From Burkholderia aenigmatica (lineage in GTDB: Bacteria; Pseudomonadota; Gammaproteobacteria; Burkholderiales; Burkholderiaceae): DNA of 64,000 nt. Positions 43,590-53,367 of this stretch are shown piece by piece. The translations under genes and the position numbers were made by a program. The stretch's first letter is position 1; the number at the start of each line of letters is the position of its first letter. Location: positions 1 through 64,000 of the forward strand of contig NZ_CABVQC010000034.1 in the NCBI RefSeq assembly GCF_902499175.1. The letters are read 5' to 3'. The notes below the pieces were generated by a model. It did not search any database. It saw only the letters and a program-made list of their open reading frames with translations, and was not told where the DNA came from.

Positions 43590-44249
43590 ATGACTTCTTC
43601 ACTGATGCTGCCGGGCAATGCGCCGTTCGTCGCCGCGATCGGGCTGATGATCGTGATCGGCGTGCTGGAGTGCCTGTCGATGCTGATGGGGCTCAGCCTG
43701 ACCGAGCATGCGGGCAACCTGCTGGTCCTGCACTTCGGTCTCGATCATGCGGATGGCGGGCCCGACGCCGGCTTCGTCGGCCAGTTTCTCGGCTGGCTGC
43801 ACGTGGGCCGGGTGCCGCTGCTGATCCTGCTGATCCTCTTCCTGCTCGGTTTCTCGGTGGTCGGGCTCGCGTTGCAGACGTCGATGCAGGCCGTCGCGGG
43901 CGTCACGATGCCCACCGGGCTGGCCGTCGTGTTGGCCGTGCTTGCGGCATTGCCGTTCGTGCGGCACACCGGCAAGTTCTTCGCGCGCTTTCTCCCGCAG
44001 ACCGAAACCACGGCGGTATCCGAAGCCGATTTCATCGGCCGCACCGCACGGATCGTCACCGGCGAAGCGTCGCTCGGCAATCCGGCCGAAGCGCGGCTCG
44101 TCGACGAGCATGGCCAGCAGCACTACGTCCGCGTCGAACCGGACGAGGCCGGCCGCACATTCGCGAAAGGCACGACGGTCCTGCTCGTGTCGCGCATTTC
44201 GGGTTCGCGTTACCACGCCATCGAGAATCCCAGGCCCGAATTGCTCTGA
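43590..44249 (+). CDS. YqiJ-like inner-membrane protein with OB-fold tail
   Basis: The 219-residue protein has three to four transmembrane helices (about 12-32, 70-95, 102-125) and a cytoplasmic C-terminal domain of about 75 residues. That domain (SEADFIGRTARIVTGEASLGNPAEARLVDEHG) is an OB-fold of the NfeD-like type. Such proteins accompany flotillins; the next gene encodes YqiK. It starts 33 bases after pspA, consistent with an operon. Confidence 0.82.
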   Translation: MTSSLMLPGNAPFVAAIGLMIVIGVLECLSMLMGLSLTEHAGNLLVLHFGLDHADGGPDAGFVGQFLGWLHVGRVPLLILLILFLLGFSVVGLALQTSMQAVAGVTMPTGLAVVLAVLAALPFVRHTGKFFARFLPQTETTAVSEADFIGRTARIVTGEASLGNPAEARLVDEHGQQHYVRVEPDEAGRTFAKGTTVLLVSRISGSRYHAIENPRPELL

Positions 44250-44339
44250 ATCCCGTTTTACCAGCCCACTGCCTTTGAGAGCGGCGTGGACTGGCGCACC
44301 TTGCTGTCACCATCCGTACACAGGAGTCGAACAAACATC

Positions 44340-46121
44340 ATGATGAATGCACTCTCATTCTGGGGCGCTGTCGCATTGGCAGTGGTGGTGGGTATCTGCG
44401 TGATCGGCATGATCTTCGCGCGTCTTTACGTGCGGGCGTCGGCGGAACGCGCCTTCGTCCGCACCGGGCTCGGCGGGCAGAAGGTGATCATGAGCGGCGG
44501 CGCGGTCGTGCTGCCGGTGTTTCATGAAGTGATCCCGATCAACATGAACACGCTGAAGCTCGAAGTGAGCCGCGCGACGCGCGACAGCCTGATCACGAAG
44601 GACCGGATGCGCGTCGACGTGGTCGTGGCGTTCTTCGTGCGGGTCGCGCCGACCGAAGAGGGCGTGTCGACTGCCGCACAGACGCTCGGCCAGCGCACGC
44701 TGGCGCCGGAAAACCTGCGCGCGCTCGTCGACGACAAGTTCGTCGATGCGCTGCGCTCGACCGCCGCGCAGATGACGATGCAGGATCTCCAGGACGCCCG
44801 CGAGAAATTCGTGCAGGGCGTGCAGAACACGGTCGCGGAAGATCTGACGAAGAACGGGCTGGAGCTGGAAAGCGTGTCGCTGACCAACTTCAACCAGACG
44901 TCGAAGGAATACTTCGATCCGAACAACGCGTTCGACGCCGAAGGCCTGACCAAGCTCACGCAGGAAACCGAACGGCGCCGCAAGGAGCGTAACGAGGTCG
45001 AGCAGGATACCGAGGTGGCGGTGCGCGAGAAGAACCGCGACGCGCTGTCCCGTAAGCTCGAGATCGATCAGCAGGAATCGTTCATGAAGCTCGAGCAGGA
45101 GCAGCAGGTCAAGACGCGCACGGCCGAGCAGAACGCGCGGATCGCCACGTTCGAGGCCGAGCGTCATCAGGAGGCTGAGCAGAGCCGGATCGGCGCCGAG
45201 CGGCAGATTCAGGAATCGGAGATCCAGCGCGAGCAGGCGCTGCGCACCCGCAAGGTGGAAGCGGAGCGCGAAGTGCGCGTGAAGGAGATCGAGCAGGCGC
45301 GCGTCACGCAGATGGCGGCGATCGAGCAGGCGAAGGTGACCGAAATCGCGCAGCAGGAAAAGGCCATCGTGATCGCGGAGAAGTCCGAGGCGCAGTCCCT
45401 GGCGCAGGCGCGCGCGAGCGAGTCGCTCGCGGGTGCGGTGCGGGCCGAGCAGCAGGTCGAGACGACGCGTCGGACCGCGGAGGCCGACCGGGCCAAGCAG
45501 GTCGCGCTGATCGAGGCGGCGCAGGAAGCGGAAACGCAGGCCGTTCACATTACGACGCAGGCACGGGCGGAACGCGATGCGGCCCAGATGCAGGCGGCCG
45601 CGATGGTCGAGCTGGCCGAGGCGGCGCGCAAGAAGGGGCTCGCCGAGGCTGAAGCGCAGCGTGCGCTGAACGACGCGATCAATGCGCTGTCGTCGGACCA
45701 GACGAGCCTCAAGTTCAAGCTGGCGTTGCTGCAGGCACTGCCGGCCGTGATCCAGCAGACGGTCGAGCCGATGAAGGCGATCGACGGCATCAAGATCATC
45801 CAGGTCGACGGGCTCAACCGTGGCGGTGCTGCCGCGGATGGCGTCGCGCCTGCCGCGAACGGCGGCAATCTGGCCGAGCAGGCGATGTCCGCGGCGCTGT
45901 CCTATCGCGCACATGCGCCGTTGATCGATTCGCTGCTCGGTGAAATCGGATTGTCCGGCGGCTCGCTGCAAGGGCTCGTGCCGGGTGTCCCGACGAATGT
46001 GTCGGCACCGGCACACGCATCGACACCGGCACCAGCACACGCTTCGGCATATACACCGGCACCGGTCACCGTTCACTCGGTCGGCGGTGCATCGCCCAAA
46101 GCCGACGGCGCAGTGGCATAA
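44340..46121 (+). CDS. yqiK: flotillin family protein YqiK
   Basis: The 593-residue flotillin has an N-terminal membrane helix (about 5-27), an SPFH domain (about 35-230, GGQKVIMSGGAVVLPVFHEVIPINMNT and RDSLITKDRMRVDV), a very long Glu/Ala/Gln-rich coiled coil (about 230-465), and a conserved C-terminal oligomerisation segment. The tail (about 560-593) is Ala/Pro/His-rich with an imperfect APAHAS repeat. Flotillins organise membrane microdomains. It closes the operon and is followed by a strong terminator. Confidence 0.92.
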   Translation: MMNALSFWGAVALAVVVGICVIGMIFARLYVRASAERAFVRTGLGGQKVIMSGGAVVLPVFHEVIPINMNTLKLEVSRATRDSLITKDRMRVDVVVAFFVRVAPTEEGVSTAAQTLGQRTLAPENLRALVDDKFVDALRSTAAQMTMQDLQDAREKFVQGVQNTVAEDLTKNGLELESVSLTNFNQTSKEYFDPNNAFDAEGLTKLTQETERRRKERNEVEQDTEVAVREKNRDALSRKLEIDQQESFMKLEQEQQVKTRTAEQNARIATFEAERHQEAEQSRIGAERQIQESEIQREQALRTRKVEAEREVRVKEIEQARVTQMAAIEQAKVTEIAQQEKAIVIAEKSEAQSLAQARASESLAGAVRAEQQVETTRRTAEADRAKQVALIEAAQEAETQAVHITTQARAERDAAQMQAAAMVELAEAARKKGLAEAEAQRALNDAINALSSDQTSLKFKLALLQALPAVIQQTVEPMKAIDGIKIIQVDGLNRGGAAADGVAPAANGGNLAEQAMSAALSYRAHAPLIDSLLGEIGLSGGSLQGLVPGVPTNVSAPAHASTPAPAHASAYTPAPVTVHSVGGASPKADGAVA

Positions 46122-46225
46122 CGCGCGGGGTATGGGGCGCACCGTCCCGTCCCGGTTGGCGCGGGTTGGCAGCGGAGGAGCCGCGCGACGAAGCCTCGTC
46201 GCGCCTGCCTTGCGTTCCCGCTGAT

Positions 46226-46263
46226 GCCAGACAGGCCCGATCGCACGATCGGGCCTGTTTTGT
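46226..46263 (+). terminator. rho-independent terminator after yqiK
   Basis: ACAGGCCCGATCG / CGATCGGGCCTGT stem with a two-base loop followed by TTTTGTTT. Serves yqiK and probably the convergent small membrane gene. Confidence 0.88.
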
Positions 46264-46311
46264 TTCAGGGCCTGCCCGCGACGGCGGCAAGGCTCATGTT
46301 CTTCGCGACAG

Positions 46312-46623
46312 CTAGCTCAGCAACCCGTAGGCGGCCTTGAACGTCGGCACCGACAATGCGGCGAACGCCACCATGATGGCCACCAGAATCGCGAGCCTTT
46401 TCCGCAGCAGCACGCCAATCCCGATTCCTGCCGGATAGAACACCAGCGTCAGCACGATCGTGAGCCAGAGCCATGCGTAGCCGGCGCCGCCCTCGAAGTG
46501 CGAAATGTCGCGCGTCTTCACGAGCGCGGCGTAGCCCGCGACGGTGATGCTCGCAGGCAGGCACAGCAGCGAGTAGGGAACGAGGACGATGATCTGTCGC
46601 AGGTTCGGATCGGGAGACGTCAT
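46312..46623 (-). CDS. small membrane protein of unknown function
   Basis: The 103-residue protein has three predicted transmembrane helices (about 8-30, 44-70, 76-98) and no recognised domain. It lies alone between the flotillin terminator and the CGNR regulator gene and is read toward the terminator. Composition is normal for the genome. The start ATG is plausible but has no strong ribosome binding site. Confidence 0.55.
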   Translation of the reverse strand: MTSPDPNLRQIIVLVPYSLLCLPASITVAGYAALVKTRDISHFEGGAGYAWLWLTIVLTLVFYPAGIGIGVLLRKRLAILVAIMVAFAALSVPTFKAAYGLLS

Positions 46624-46746
46624 GGCAAGCGGTTCGGATTCTGATGGACGGTGGCGAGGAACAGGTCGTCGTGTGAGCGGGACCGCCGGATTCGCGTAGC
46701 CGGCAGGATGCGGGCGTTTTCGGTGTTTGGCAACGGCCGTCCGCCG

Positions 46747-47415
46747 TTAGTCGGGCGTGTCGTGGCTCGCCGATCCGTCCGGCGCGCGCCGCACCGCGCG
46801 ATAGTGCCGCCGCGCCTTCGCCACATTGCCGCAAGTCGCCATGTCGCACCACTTGCGGCGCCCCGTTTTCGAGCGGTCGATGAACAGCCACGCGCAATTC
46901 GAGCCCGCACACATCCGTAGCCGTCCGTCGGGCGATGCTTCAAGCAGCTTCACCGCATCGAGCGCGAGCCGGTGGACGGGCAGGTGCACGTCCGCCGGAT
47001 CAGCGGGATCGTCGAATCCGATACGCCCGGCTGTTGCGATCAGCCGCCGGCCGTTCATCGCGCGCTTCCATGCCCGCTCCAGCGTTTCCAGATCCGCCGC
47101 GGCCACCGGTGCGCCGTGCGAGCGCGCACCGACGATGCCGAACAACGCTTCACGCAGGCGCTTCGCGTCGCGCAGTGCGCGCTCGGCGGTGCCCGGCGCC
47201 TCAGCTGCGCGAGCCGCGAGCTGTTCCACGTCGGGTGCGGAGCAAACCGACGATCGCGCGAGCCACGCGAGCCACGCGTCGTAATCCGGCAGCCAGTCGC
47301 GCGGGGTCTGATCGCGGCCGGTCACCGTGTTGATGAAATCGAGGACGGGATGGCCGCCGACGAAATCGCGGGCCTCGAACACGTGCGCTTCCAAAACCGG
47401 TGAAATGTGGGACAT
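46747..47415 (-). CDS. CGNR zinc-finger / ABATE-domain regulator
   Basis: The 222-residue protein has the N-terminal ABATE (stress-response) domain, starting VGGHPVLDFINTVTGR, and a C-terminal CGNR zinc finger MCAGSNCAWLFIDRSKTGRRKWCDMATCGN with its four cysteines. Such proteins are transcription regulators often next to the gene they control. The divergent neighbour is the arginase-family gene, 80 bases away, so that is the likely target. Confidence 0.88.
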   Translation of the reverse strand: MSHISPVLEAHVFEARDFVGGHPVLDFINTVTGRDQTPRDWLPDYDAWLAWLARSSVCSAPDVEQLAARAAEAPGTAERALRDAKRLREALFGIVGARSHGAPVAAADLETLERAWKRAMNGRRLIATAGRIGFDDPADPADVHLPVHRLALDAVKLLEASPDGRLRMCAGSNCAWLFIDRSKTGRRKWCDMATCGNVAKARRHYRAVRRAPDGSASHDTPD

Positions 47416-47495
47416 GGGCTGAATTGATGCTAACCTTTGATCGTTATTTAAAAGGTTAGCACATCCGGTAACCGGTGCTTGTGCGAGGAGAGCGC

Positions 47496-48485
47496 ATGGC
47501 GACGTCGACGGCATCACCCGGCCTGCGGGCCGACCCTTTGCAACCCGGCGGCGCCCGGCCGATAGAGCTCATCGCCGCGCCCAGCAGCCTCGGCCTGCGG
47601 CCGAACACGGCCGGTCTCGAGCCGGAGACCTGGCGCGCCCCGGACGTGCTGCTGGCGACCGGCCTCGCCGCGCGCGCCGGCGCGCGCGTGTCGCGGCTTG
47701 CGCATCCCGCCTATGCCGTTGCGCCGCAGCCCGGAACCCGTATCCGCAACGGCTTGGCGATCCGCGAGTTCTCGCTCGACCTTGCCGCGCGCGTCGCCGA
47801 CGCGCGCAGGCGGCAGGCCTTTCCGATCGTGCTCGGTGGCGATTGCAGTGTCCTGCTCGGGTGCCTGCTGGGCAACCGTCGCGCGGGTGGCAACGGGCTC
47901 GTGCATGTCGACGGGCACAGCGACTTCTTCCACCCCGGCAATTACGACACCTCGACGCGGCTCGGTTCCGTGGCGGGGATGGATCTCGCGCTGTCGACCG
48001 GGCGAGGGGAGCCGCTGCTGACCGACTGGCCGGCACTCGACGGCCCGCTCGTCGACGATCTCGACGCATGCCAGGTGGGCGAGCGTGAATCCGAGTCCGG
48101 CGACTTCGAGGCCACGTATGGCGATATCGCCCGCACGGCGATCTCGCGCATCACGATCCAGCAGCTTCTGGCGCGCGGGCCCGCCGCCGTCGCGGTTGAG
48201 CTGGTCGACTGGCTCGGTGCGCGGGCGCTCGGGCAGGCGTGGCTGCACGTGGATCTCGACGTACTCGATCAGTCGCAACTGCCGGCCGTCGATTCTCCCG
48301 GTTCGCCGGGGCTGGACTTCGACGGGCTCGACGCGCTGCTCGGCCCGCTCGTTGCGTCGGGGCGCGTGGCGGGGATCGACTTCACCATCTATGACCCCGG
48401 GCTCGACCCCGGTCACGTGCATGCGGATCGCATCGCGCGCAGCATCGAGCGATGCGCCGCCGCGCTGCCCTCACGGTGCGGCTGA
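47496..48485 (+). CDS. arginase/agmatinase/formiminoglutamase family hydrolase
   Basis: The 329-residue ureohydrolase-fold protein has the manganese-site motifs VLGGDCSVLLG (about 110), VHVDGHSDFF (about 133) and LHVDLDVLD (about 250). In classical arginases the first motif is GGDH; here His is Cys, a variant also seen in uncharacterised members, so metal binding and substrate may differ. GAGGAG precedes the ATG. It is divergent from a CGNR regulator. Confidence 0.87.
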   Translation: MATSTASPGLRADPLQPGGARPIELIAAPSSLGLRPNTAGLEPETWRAPDVLLATGLAARAGARVSRLAHPAYAVAPQPGTRIRNGLAIREFSLDLAARVADARRRQAFPIVLGGDCSVLLGCLLGNRRAGGNGLVHVDGHSDFFHPGNYDTSTRLGSVAGMDLALSTGRGEPLLTDWPALDGPLVDDLDACQVGERESESGDFEATYGDIARTAISRITIQQLLARGPAAVAVELVDWLGARALGQAWLHVDLDVLDQSQLPAVDSPGSPGLDFDGLDALLGPLVASGRVAGIDFTIYDPGLDPGHVHADRIARSIERCAAALPSRCG

Positions 48486-48566
48486 AGGCGGCGGCGAGCG
48501 GGGCCGGGCCGTCGCTCGACCGCATTCGGGTGCGGCGATGAACGAACGGCAATGTCCCTGTCGTCG

Positions 48567-49964
48567 TCACCCGCGCCCGAAACTCGGCCGCTTCGGATCG
48601 TACGTCCACCCCGGCACGAGATAGCGCATCGCGGCCGCATCGTCGCGCGCGGTGCCGCCAACCTGCCGGTACAGCGCATGCGCAGCCTCGACCTGCGCCA
48701 TGTCGAGGTCGATCCCGAGCCCCGGCCGCCCCGGCACGGCCACCTGGCCGCCGACGATCTTCAGCGGCTCGCGCGTGAGCCGCGCATCGCATTCCTGCCA
48801 GATCCAGTGCGTGTCGATTGCCGTGATCGCGCCGGGCGCGGCCGCCGCCGCATGTGTGAACATCGCGAGCGACACGTCGAAGTGGTTGTTCGAGTGCGAG
48901 CCCCACGTGAGCCCCCAGTCGCGGCACAGCTGCGCGAGCCGCACCGAGCCCTGCATCGTCCAGAAATGCGGGTCGGCGAGCGGGATGTCGACCGCCTGCA
49001 GCCGCACCGCGTGATCCATCTGCCGCCAGTCGGTCGCGATCATGTTGGTCGCGGTCGGGATTCCCGTCGCGCGGCGGAATTCGGCCATCACCTCGCGGCC
49101 CGAATAGCCGCCTTCCGGCCCGCACGGATCTTCCGCATACGCGAGCAGGTGGCCTTGCCCACGGCACAGCGCGACGGCCTCGTCGAGCGACCACGCGCCG
49201 TTCGGGTCGAGCGTGGCGCGCGCGTCGGGGAAGCGCGCCTTGATCGCGGCGATCGCTTCCATCTCGTCGGCGCCGGCCATCACGCCGCCCTTCAGCTTGA
49301 AATCGGCGAAGCCGTAGCGCTCGACCGCGGCTTCGGCCTGCCGCGCGATCGCGGCCGGCGTGAGCGCTTCCTCGTTGCGCAGCCGGAACCACGCGTCCGA
49401 CGCGTGCGTTTCGTCGCGATACGGCAGGTCGGTGCGGCGCCGGTCGCCGACGTAGAACAGATAAGCGAGCATCGGCACCGCGTCGCGCTGCTGGCCTTCG
49501 CCAAGCAGCGCCGCGACCGGCACGTCGAGATGCTGGCCGAGCAGGTCGAGCAGCGCCGCCTCGATCGCAGTGATCACGTTGTCTAGCCGCAGGTTGATCT
49601 CGTGTGGCTGGCGCAGCACGGCCGCTTCGCCGGCCGACGTCACCTCGTGCCGGATCGTGCGGCCCGCACCCGCGTCCGCGCCGGACAACGCCGCGCGCAC
49701 CGCGTTGAGCGTCGCCTGATAGCGTCCGATCGACTGGCCGACCACGCGATCCGTCATGCGCTCGAGCGCGTGGCGGATCCCTTCGCCGCCCGGCACTTCA
49801 CCGACGCCCGTGTGTCCACTGCTGTCGTCGAGGATCACGAGGTTGCGCGTGAAGTACGGCGCGTGCGCGCCGCACAGGTTGAGCAGCATGCTGTCGCGGC
49901 CGGCGACGGGGATCACCTGCATGCGCGTGACGCGCGGGGTGCCGGCACGGCTTGATTCGGACAT
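48567..49964 (-). CDS. gudD: glucarate dehydratase family protein
   Basis: A 465-residue enolase-superfamily acid-sugar dehydratase. The catalytic Lys lies in FADFKLKGGV, the metal-site Asp/Asn in TLDPNGAWSLDEAV and AEDPCG, and the catalytic His region is TWGSHSNNHFDVSLAM. The arrangement fits D-glucarate (or idarate) dehydratase producing 5-keto-4-deoxyglucarate. The next gene downstream encodes the matching transporter type only 64 bases away on the same strand, supporting a glucarate uptake/catabolism operon. Confidence 0.88.
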   Translation of the reverse strand: MSESSRAGTPRVTRMQVIPVAGRDSMLLNLCGAHAPYFTRNLVILDDSSGHTGVGEVPGGEGIRHALERMTDRVVGQSIGRYQATLNAVRAALSGADAGAGRTIRHEVTSAGEAAVLRQPHEINLRLDNVITAIEAALLDLLGQHLDVPVAALLGEGQQRDAVPMLAYLFYVGDRRRTDLPYRDETHASDAWFRLRNEEALTPAAIARQAEAAVERYGFADFKLKGGVMAGADEMEAIAAIKARFPDARATLDPNGAWSLDEAVALCRGQGHLLAYAEDPCGPEGGYSGREVMAEFRRATGIPTATNMIATDWRQMDHAVRLQAVDIPLADPHFWTMQGSVRLAQLCRDWGLTWGSHSNNHFDVSLAMFTHAAAAAPGAITAIDTHWIWQECDARLTREPLKIVGGQVAVPGRPGLGIDLDMAQVEAAHALYRQVGGTARDDAAAMRYLVPGWTYDPKRPSFGRG

Positions 49965-50028
49965 CGGTTCGCTCCTGGTTCCGGTAGTACGCGCGGGCCG
50001 CCGGCCAGGCCGGAGCGGCCCGCGCCGG

Positions 50029-51369
50029 TCATTGAAGCTCGACGCGGCGGATCTCGCCGACGACGAACAGGTAGCAGATCACGGCGACGAGCGCGTGCGC
50101 GACGACATAGACCAGCGCGCCGTTGAACGAGCCGCTGCGGTCGACGATGTAGCCGATCGCGATCGGCGTCGTGATGCTGGAGAGGTTGCCGCACGTGTTG
50201 AGCAGCGCACCGCTCAGGCCCGCAATCTGGCGCGGCGCGGTGTCGGCGTTGACGGCCCAGCCGAGTGCGCCGAGCCCCTTGCCGAAGAACGACAGCGCCA
50301 TGAACAGCACGACGAGCACGTGCGAATCGGTGTAGTTGCAGACGATCATCGACATCGACAGCAGCATGCCGAACACGATCGGCACCTTGCGCGCGACCGA
50401 CAGCGAGCGGCCCTGCTTGAGCAGCCCGTCGGACACGATGCCGCCGAGAATCCCGCCGAGGAACCCGCACACGGCCGGGATCGACGCGACGAGCCCCGCG
50501 TTGAGGATCGACATCCCGCGCGCCTGCACGAGATAGACGGGAAACCACGTGATGAAGAAATAGGTGAGCGCGTTGATGCAGTACTGCGCGACGTACACGC
50601 CGATCAGCATCCGGCTCTTCAGCAGCGCCTTCACGTGGCGCATCGACGGGCCGCCGTCGCGTCCACCCGTCGCCTGGTCGATGTTGACGAGCGCGCCGCC
50701 TTCGGCGAGATAGTCGAGTTCCGCGCGGTTGATGTTCGGGTGGTCTTTCGGGTCGTACATCGTGCGGTTCCACACCAGGACGAACGCGAAGCCGAGCACG
50801 CCCATCACCACGAACACCGACTGCCAGCCGAACGCATGCACGAGCCAGCCCATCAACGGCGCGAACAAGACGGTCGCCGCATACTGCGCGGCGTTGAAGA
50901 TCGCCGACGCGGTGCCGCGCTCGGCGGCCGGGAACCACGCGGACACGATCCGGCTGTTGGCCGGGAACGACGGCGCCTCGGCCGCGCCGACCAGGAACCG
51001 CAGCCCGAACAGCAGCGCGAACGCGGCCGCGCCGCCGAAGAAGCCGATCGAGCCCTGCAGCAGTGTGAACAGCGACCAGAAGAAGATGCTGAGCGCGTAG
51101 ACGATGCGCGACCCGTAGCGGTCGAGCAGCCAGCCGCACGGCAGTTGGGCGACCACGTACGACCAGCCGAACGCGGAGAAGATGAAGCCGATCTGCACGT
51201 GGCTCAGGTGCAGTGCGCGGGCAAGGCTCGGACCCGCGATCGCGATTGCCGCGCGATCCGCATAGTTGATCGTCGTGACCGCGAACAGGACGGTCAGCAC
51301 CAGCCAGCGCACGCGCGTGCGCCGGGCCGTTGCCGAAGCGGACGCCGGCAGCGCTTGAAGCGGATTCAT
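50029..51369 (-). CDS. MFS transporter, glucarate/galactarate (GudP)-type
   Basis: The 446-residue protein has 12 predicted transmembrane helices and belongs to the anion:cation symporter branch of MFS, with the diagnostic first-helix segment TTINYADRAAIAIAGPS and GWLLDRYGSR in loop 2-3. It is upstream of the glucarate dehydratase gene in the transcription direction. The ATG at 51369 has GGAGGAG upstream; longer in-frame starts add a non-conserved Arg/Pro leader. Substrate is inferred from the neighbour. Confidence 0.88.
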   Translation of the reverse strand: MNPLQALPASASATARRTRVRWLVLTVLFAVTTINYADRAAIAIAGPSLARALHLSHVQIGFIFSAFGWSYVVAQLPCGWLLDRYGSRIVYALSIFFWSLFTLLQGSIGFFGGAAAFALLFGLRFLVGAAEAPSFPANSRIVSAWFPAAERGTASAIFNAAQYAATVLFAPLMGWLVHAFGWQSVFVVMGVLGFAFVLVWNRTMYDPKDHPNINRAELDYLAEGGALVNIDQATGGRDGGPSMRHVKALLKSRMLIGVYVAQYCINALTYFFITWFPVYLVQARGMSILNAGLVASIPAVCGFLGGILGGIVSDGLLKQGRSLSVARKVPIVFGMLLSMSMIVCNYTDSHVLVVLFMALSFFGKGLGALGWAVNADTAPRQIAGLSGALLNTCGNLSSITTPIAIGYIVDRSGSFNGALVYVVAHALVAVICYLFVVGEIRRVELQ

Positions 51370-51575
51370 GACTGTCTCCTCCGAAGGGCGGAAGGTGCCG
51401 TCGTGCGGCAGGCGCGTCAGTGCGCGCCATTCGTGTGGGTGCTCCCGGCCGGAGGCCGGACGCCGCTGCTGGAGGGCAGGGCGTCCGGGCCATTCTGTCA
51501 TGTCGAAATTTGCGCCTTCATGCCAATTGCTGACTTGATCGATTCATGATTTGAATCGATCGGTCGGGCGATCGC

Positions 51576-52484
51576 TCAGGCACGTGCGTCGTCCGCAGGG
51601 GTGCCGTGATGGCGCGCCACGTGCTGCGCGAGAAACTCGACGGCGGCGCGCACGCCGGGCAACTGGCCGCGCCGGTGCGGCATCAGCAGCGTCGTCGTGA
51701 CGGTGCCGGCGCACCAGCCGGGCAACACGCACACGAGGGCACCGGACGCGAGCGCGGCGCCGGCGATCCAGTCGGGCAGGCACGCGATGCCGAGGCCGGC
51801 CGTCGCCGCCTGTAGCAGCAGCGTCGATTCGTCGGCCTGCAGGCGCAGGCGCGGCGTCACGTCGACGGTGTCGCCGCCGCGTTGCAGCCGCCACGGCTGC
51901 TGGCCTGGTTGCAGCCCGTCATGCTGCGCGAGATCGGCCGGCGCGTTCGGCGTGCCGGCACGCGCGAGATAGGCCGGTGACGCGACGGCGATAATCGGCG
52001 ATGCCGCGAGCGGCCGTTGCACGAGCGCGGAATCGGGCAGCGGCGCGAAATGGCTGCGCACCGCGATGTCGAAGCCTTCCTGCGCGATGTCGACGAGGCG
52101 GTCGCTCGCGTGAATCTGCAACAGCAGCTTCGGGTGCGCGATCGCCAGCGCCGGCAGGCAGGGCGCGAGGATGTGCTGCGCGACCGGCACCGAGCTCGTG
52201 ATCCGCACGACGCCGGCCGGCTCGGCGGCTTGCCGCAGCACCGCGTCGCGCGCACTTTCGGCCTCGATCACGGCCGCGCGGGCATGCTCGAAGAATTCGG
52301 TGCCGACCGGCGTGAGCCGGAAGCTGCGCGACGTGCGATGCACGAGCCGCGCGCCGAGCGTGCGCTCGAGCTCGGCAACGCGTTTGCTGACCGTCGATTT
52401 CGGCAGGTTGAGCCGGCGCGCGGCGGCCGACATGCTGCCGGCGTCGACCGCCTGCACGAACAGGTAGAGATCGTTCAGGTTCAC
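51576..52484 (-). CDS. LysR family transcriptional regulator
   Basis: The 302-residue regulator has the N-terminal LysR helix-turn-helix (LNDLYLFVQAVDAGSMSAAARRLNLPKSTVSKRVAELE, about 3-41) and the periplasmic-binding-like effector domain. It precedes the sugar-acid transporter gene on the same strand, 206 bases apart, and is divergent from a GST gene 106 bases away. LysR proteins most often control the divergent neighbour, so the GST gene is the first candidate target and the glucarate genes the second. Confidence 0.92.
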   Translation of the reverse strand: MNLNDLYLFVQAVDAGSMSAAARRLNLPKSTVSKRVAELERTLGARLVHRTSRSFRLTPVGTEFFEHARAAVIEAESARDAVLRQAAEPAGVVRITSSVPVAQHILAPCLPALAIAHPKLLLQIHASDRLVDIAQEGFDIAVRSHFAPLPDSALVQRPLAASPIIAVASPAYLARAGTPNAPADLAQHDGLQPGQQPWRLQRGGDTVDVTPRLRLQADESTLLLQAATAGLGIACLPDWIAGAALASGALVCVLPGWCAGTVTTTLLMPHRRGQLPGVRAAVEFLAQHVARHHGTPADDARA

Positions 52485-52590
52485 TTCCAGCGTCCATATG
52501 GAGAAACGACGGGTTTCGATTTTAGCGGCTACTGCGCCATCGTTCGCCGTGGGAGCATGATCGCTCGTTCAACTTCTGCGGAATCTCCCG

Positions 52591-53322
52591 ATGTCTCCCA
52601 TCCTTCTCTACGGCATTCCCGCCGGCTGCTCGTTCGGCTCGATCGTTGCGCTCGAATGGATCGGCCGCCCGTACCGGCTGTCGCGCATCTCGATGCCGGG
52701 CGCCGTGACGAGCGACGCGTTCCTCGCGCTGAACCCCGTCGCCGAGACCCCGGCGTTCGTGACCGCGAACGGCGACGTGCTGACCGAAAGCCTCGCGATC
52801 CTCGGCCACATCGGTGCGCAGGCGCTCGACAGCGGCCTCGCGTTCCGCCAGGGCAGCGCAGATTTCGACCGGCTGAACCGGATGCTCGCGTGGCTGAACA
52901 CGACGTTCTTCAACGCGTTCGGTGCGCTCTGGTACGTGTACGAACACGACTCCGCGGGCACCGAGAAAGCGGCGTTGCAGGCGTACGGCCGCGGCAAGGT
53001 GCTGAAGGCGCACCGGCAGCTCGAGGCGATGCTCGAGCGCGGTGACGGCCCGTGGCTGCTGGGCGCACAGCGCACGCTGGTCGACGCGTACTTCGCCGGA
53101 ATTGCGCGCTGGGCCGACTATCACGCGGTGTTCGAGCCCGAAGCGTTCCCGCGCATCGCCGCACTGCGTGCGCGGCTCGCCGACGATGCAGGCGTGCGGT
53201 TCGCGCAGGCGATCGAGGAAAACCTGCCGCTGCCGGCGTCGTCGTCGTTCGATGGGCATGTGTCGCTCGACGACGCGCTGGCAAGCGCGCGCGGCATCGC
53301 GATGCCGGCCAGGGCGATCTGA
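52591..53322 (+). CDS. glutathione S-transferase family protein
   Basis: The 243-residue protein has the thioredoxin-like GST N-domain (LLYGIPAGCSFGSIVALEWIGRPY, then NPVAETPAFVTANGDVLTESLAIL with the glutathione-binding ES pair) and an all-helical C-domain (about 90-210) with the GPWLLGAQRTLVDAY N-capping box. A Ser/Cys at 13-15 is the probable catalytic residue. It is transcribed away from the LysR gene. Confidence 0.88.
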   Translation: MSPILLYGIPAGCSFGSIVALEWIGRPYRLSRISMPGAVTSDAFLALNPVAETPAFVTANGDVLTESLAILGHIGAQALDSGLAFRQGSADFDRLNRMLAWLNTTFFNAFGALWYVYEHDSAGTEKAALQAYGRGKVLKAHRQLEAMLERGDGPWLLGAQRTLVDAYFAGIARWADYHAVFEPEAFPRIAALRARLADDAGVRFAQAIEENLPLPASSSFDGHVSLDDALASARGIAMPARAI

Positions 53323-53367
53323 CCGGCGTCGTGCTCGCCCGAAGGATGGATCGCCCCGACGACAAAT

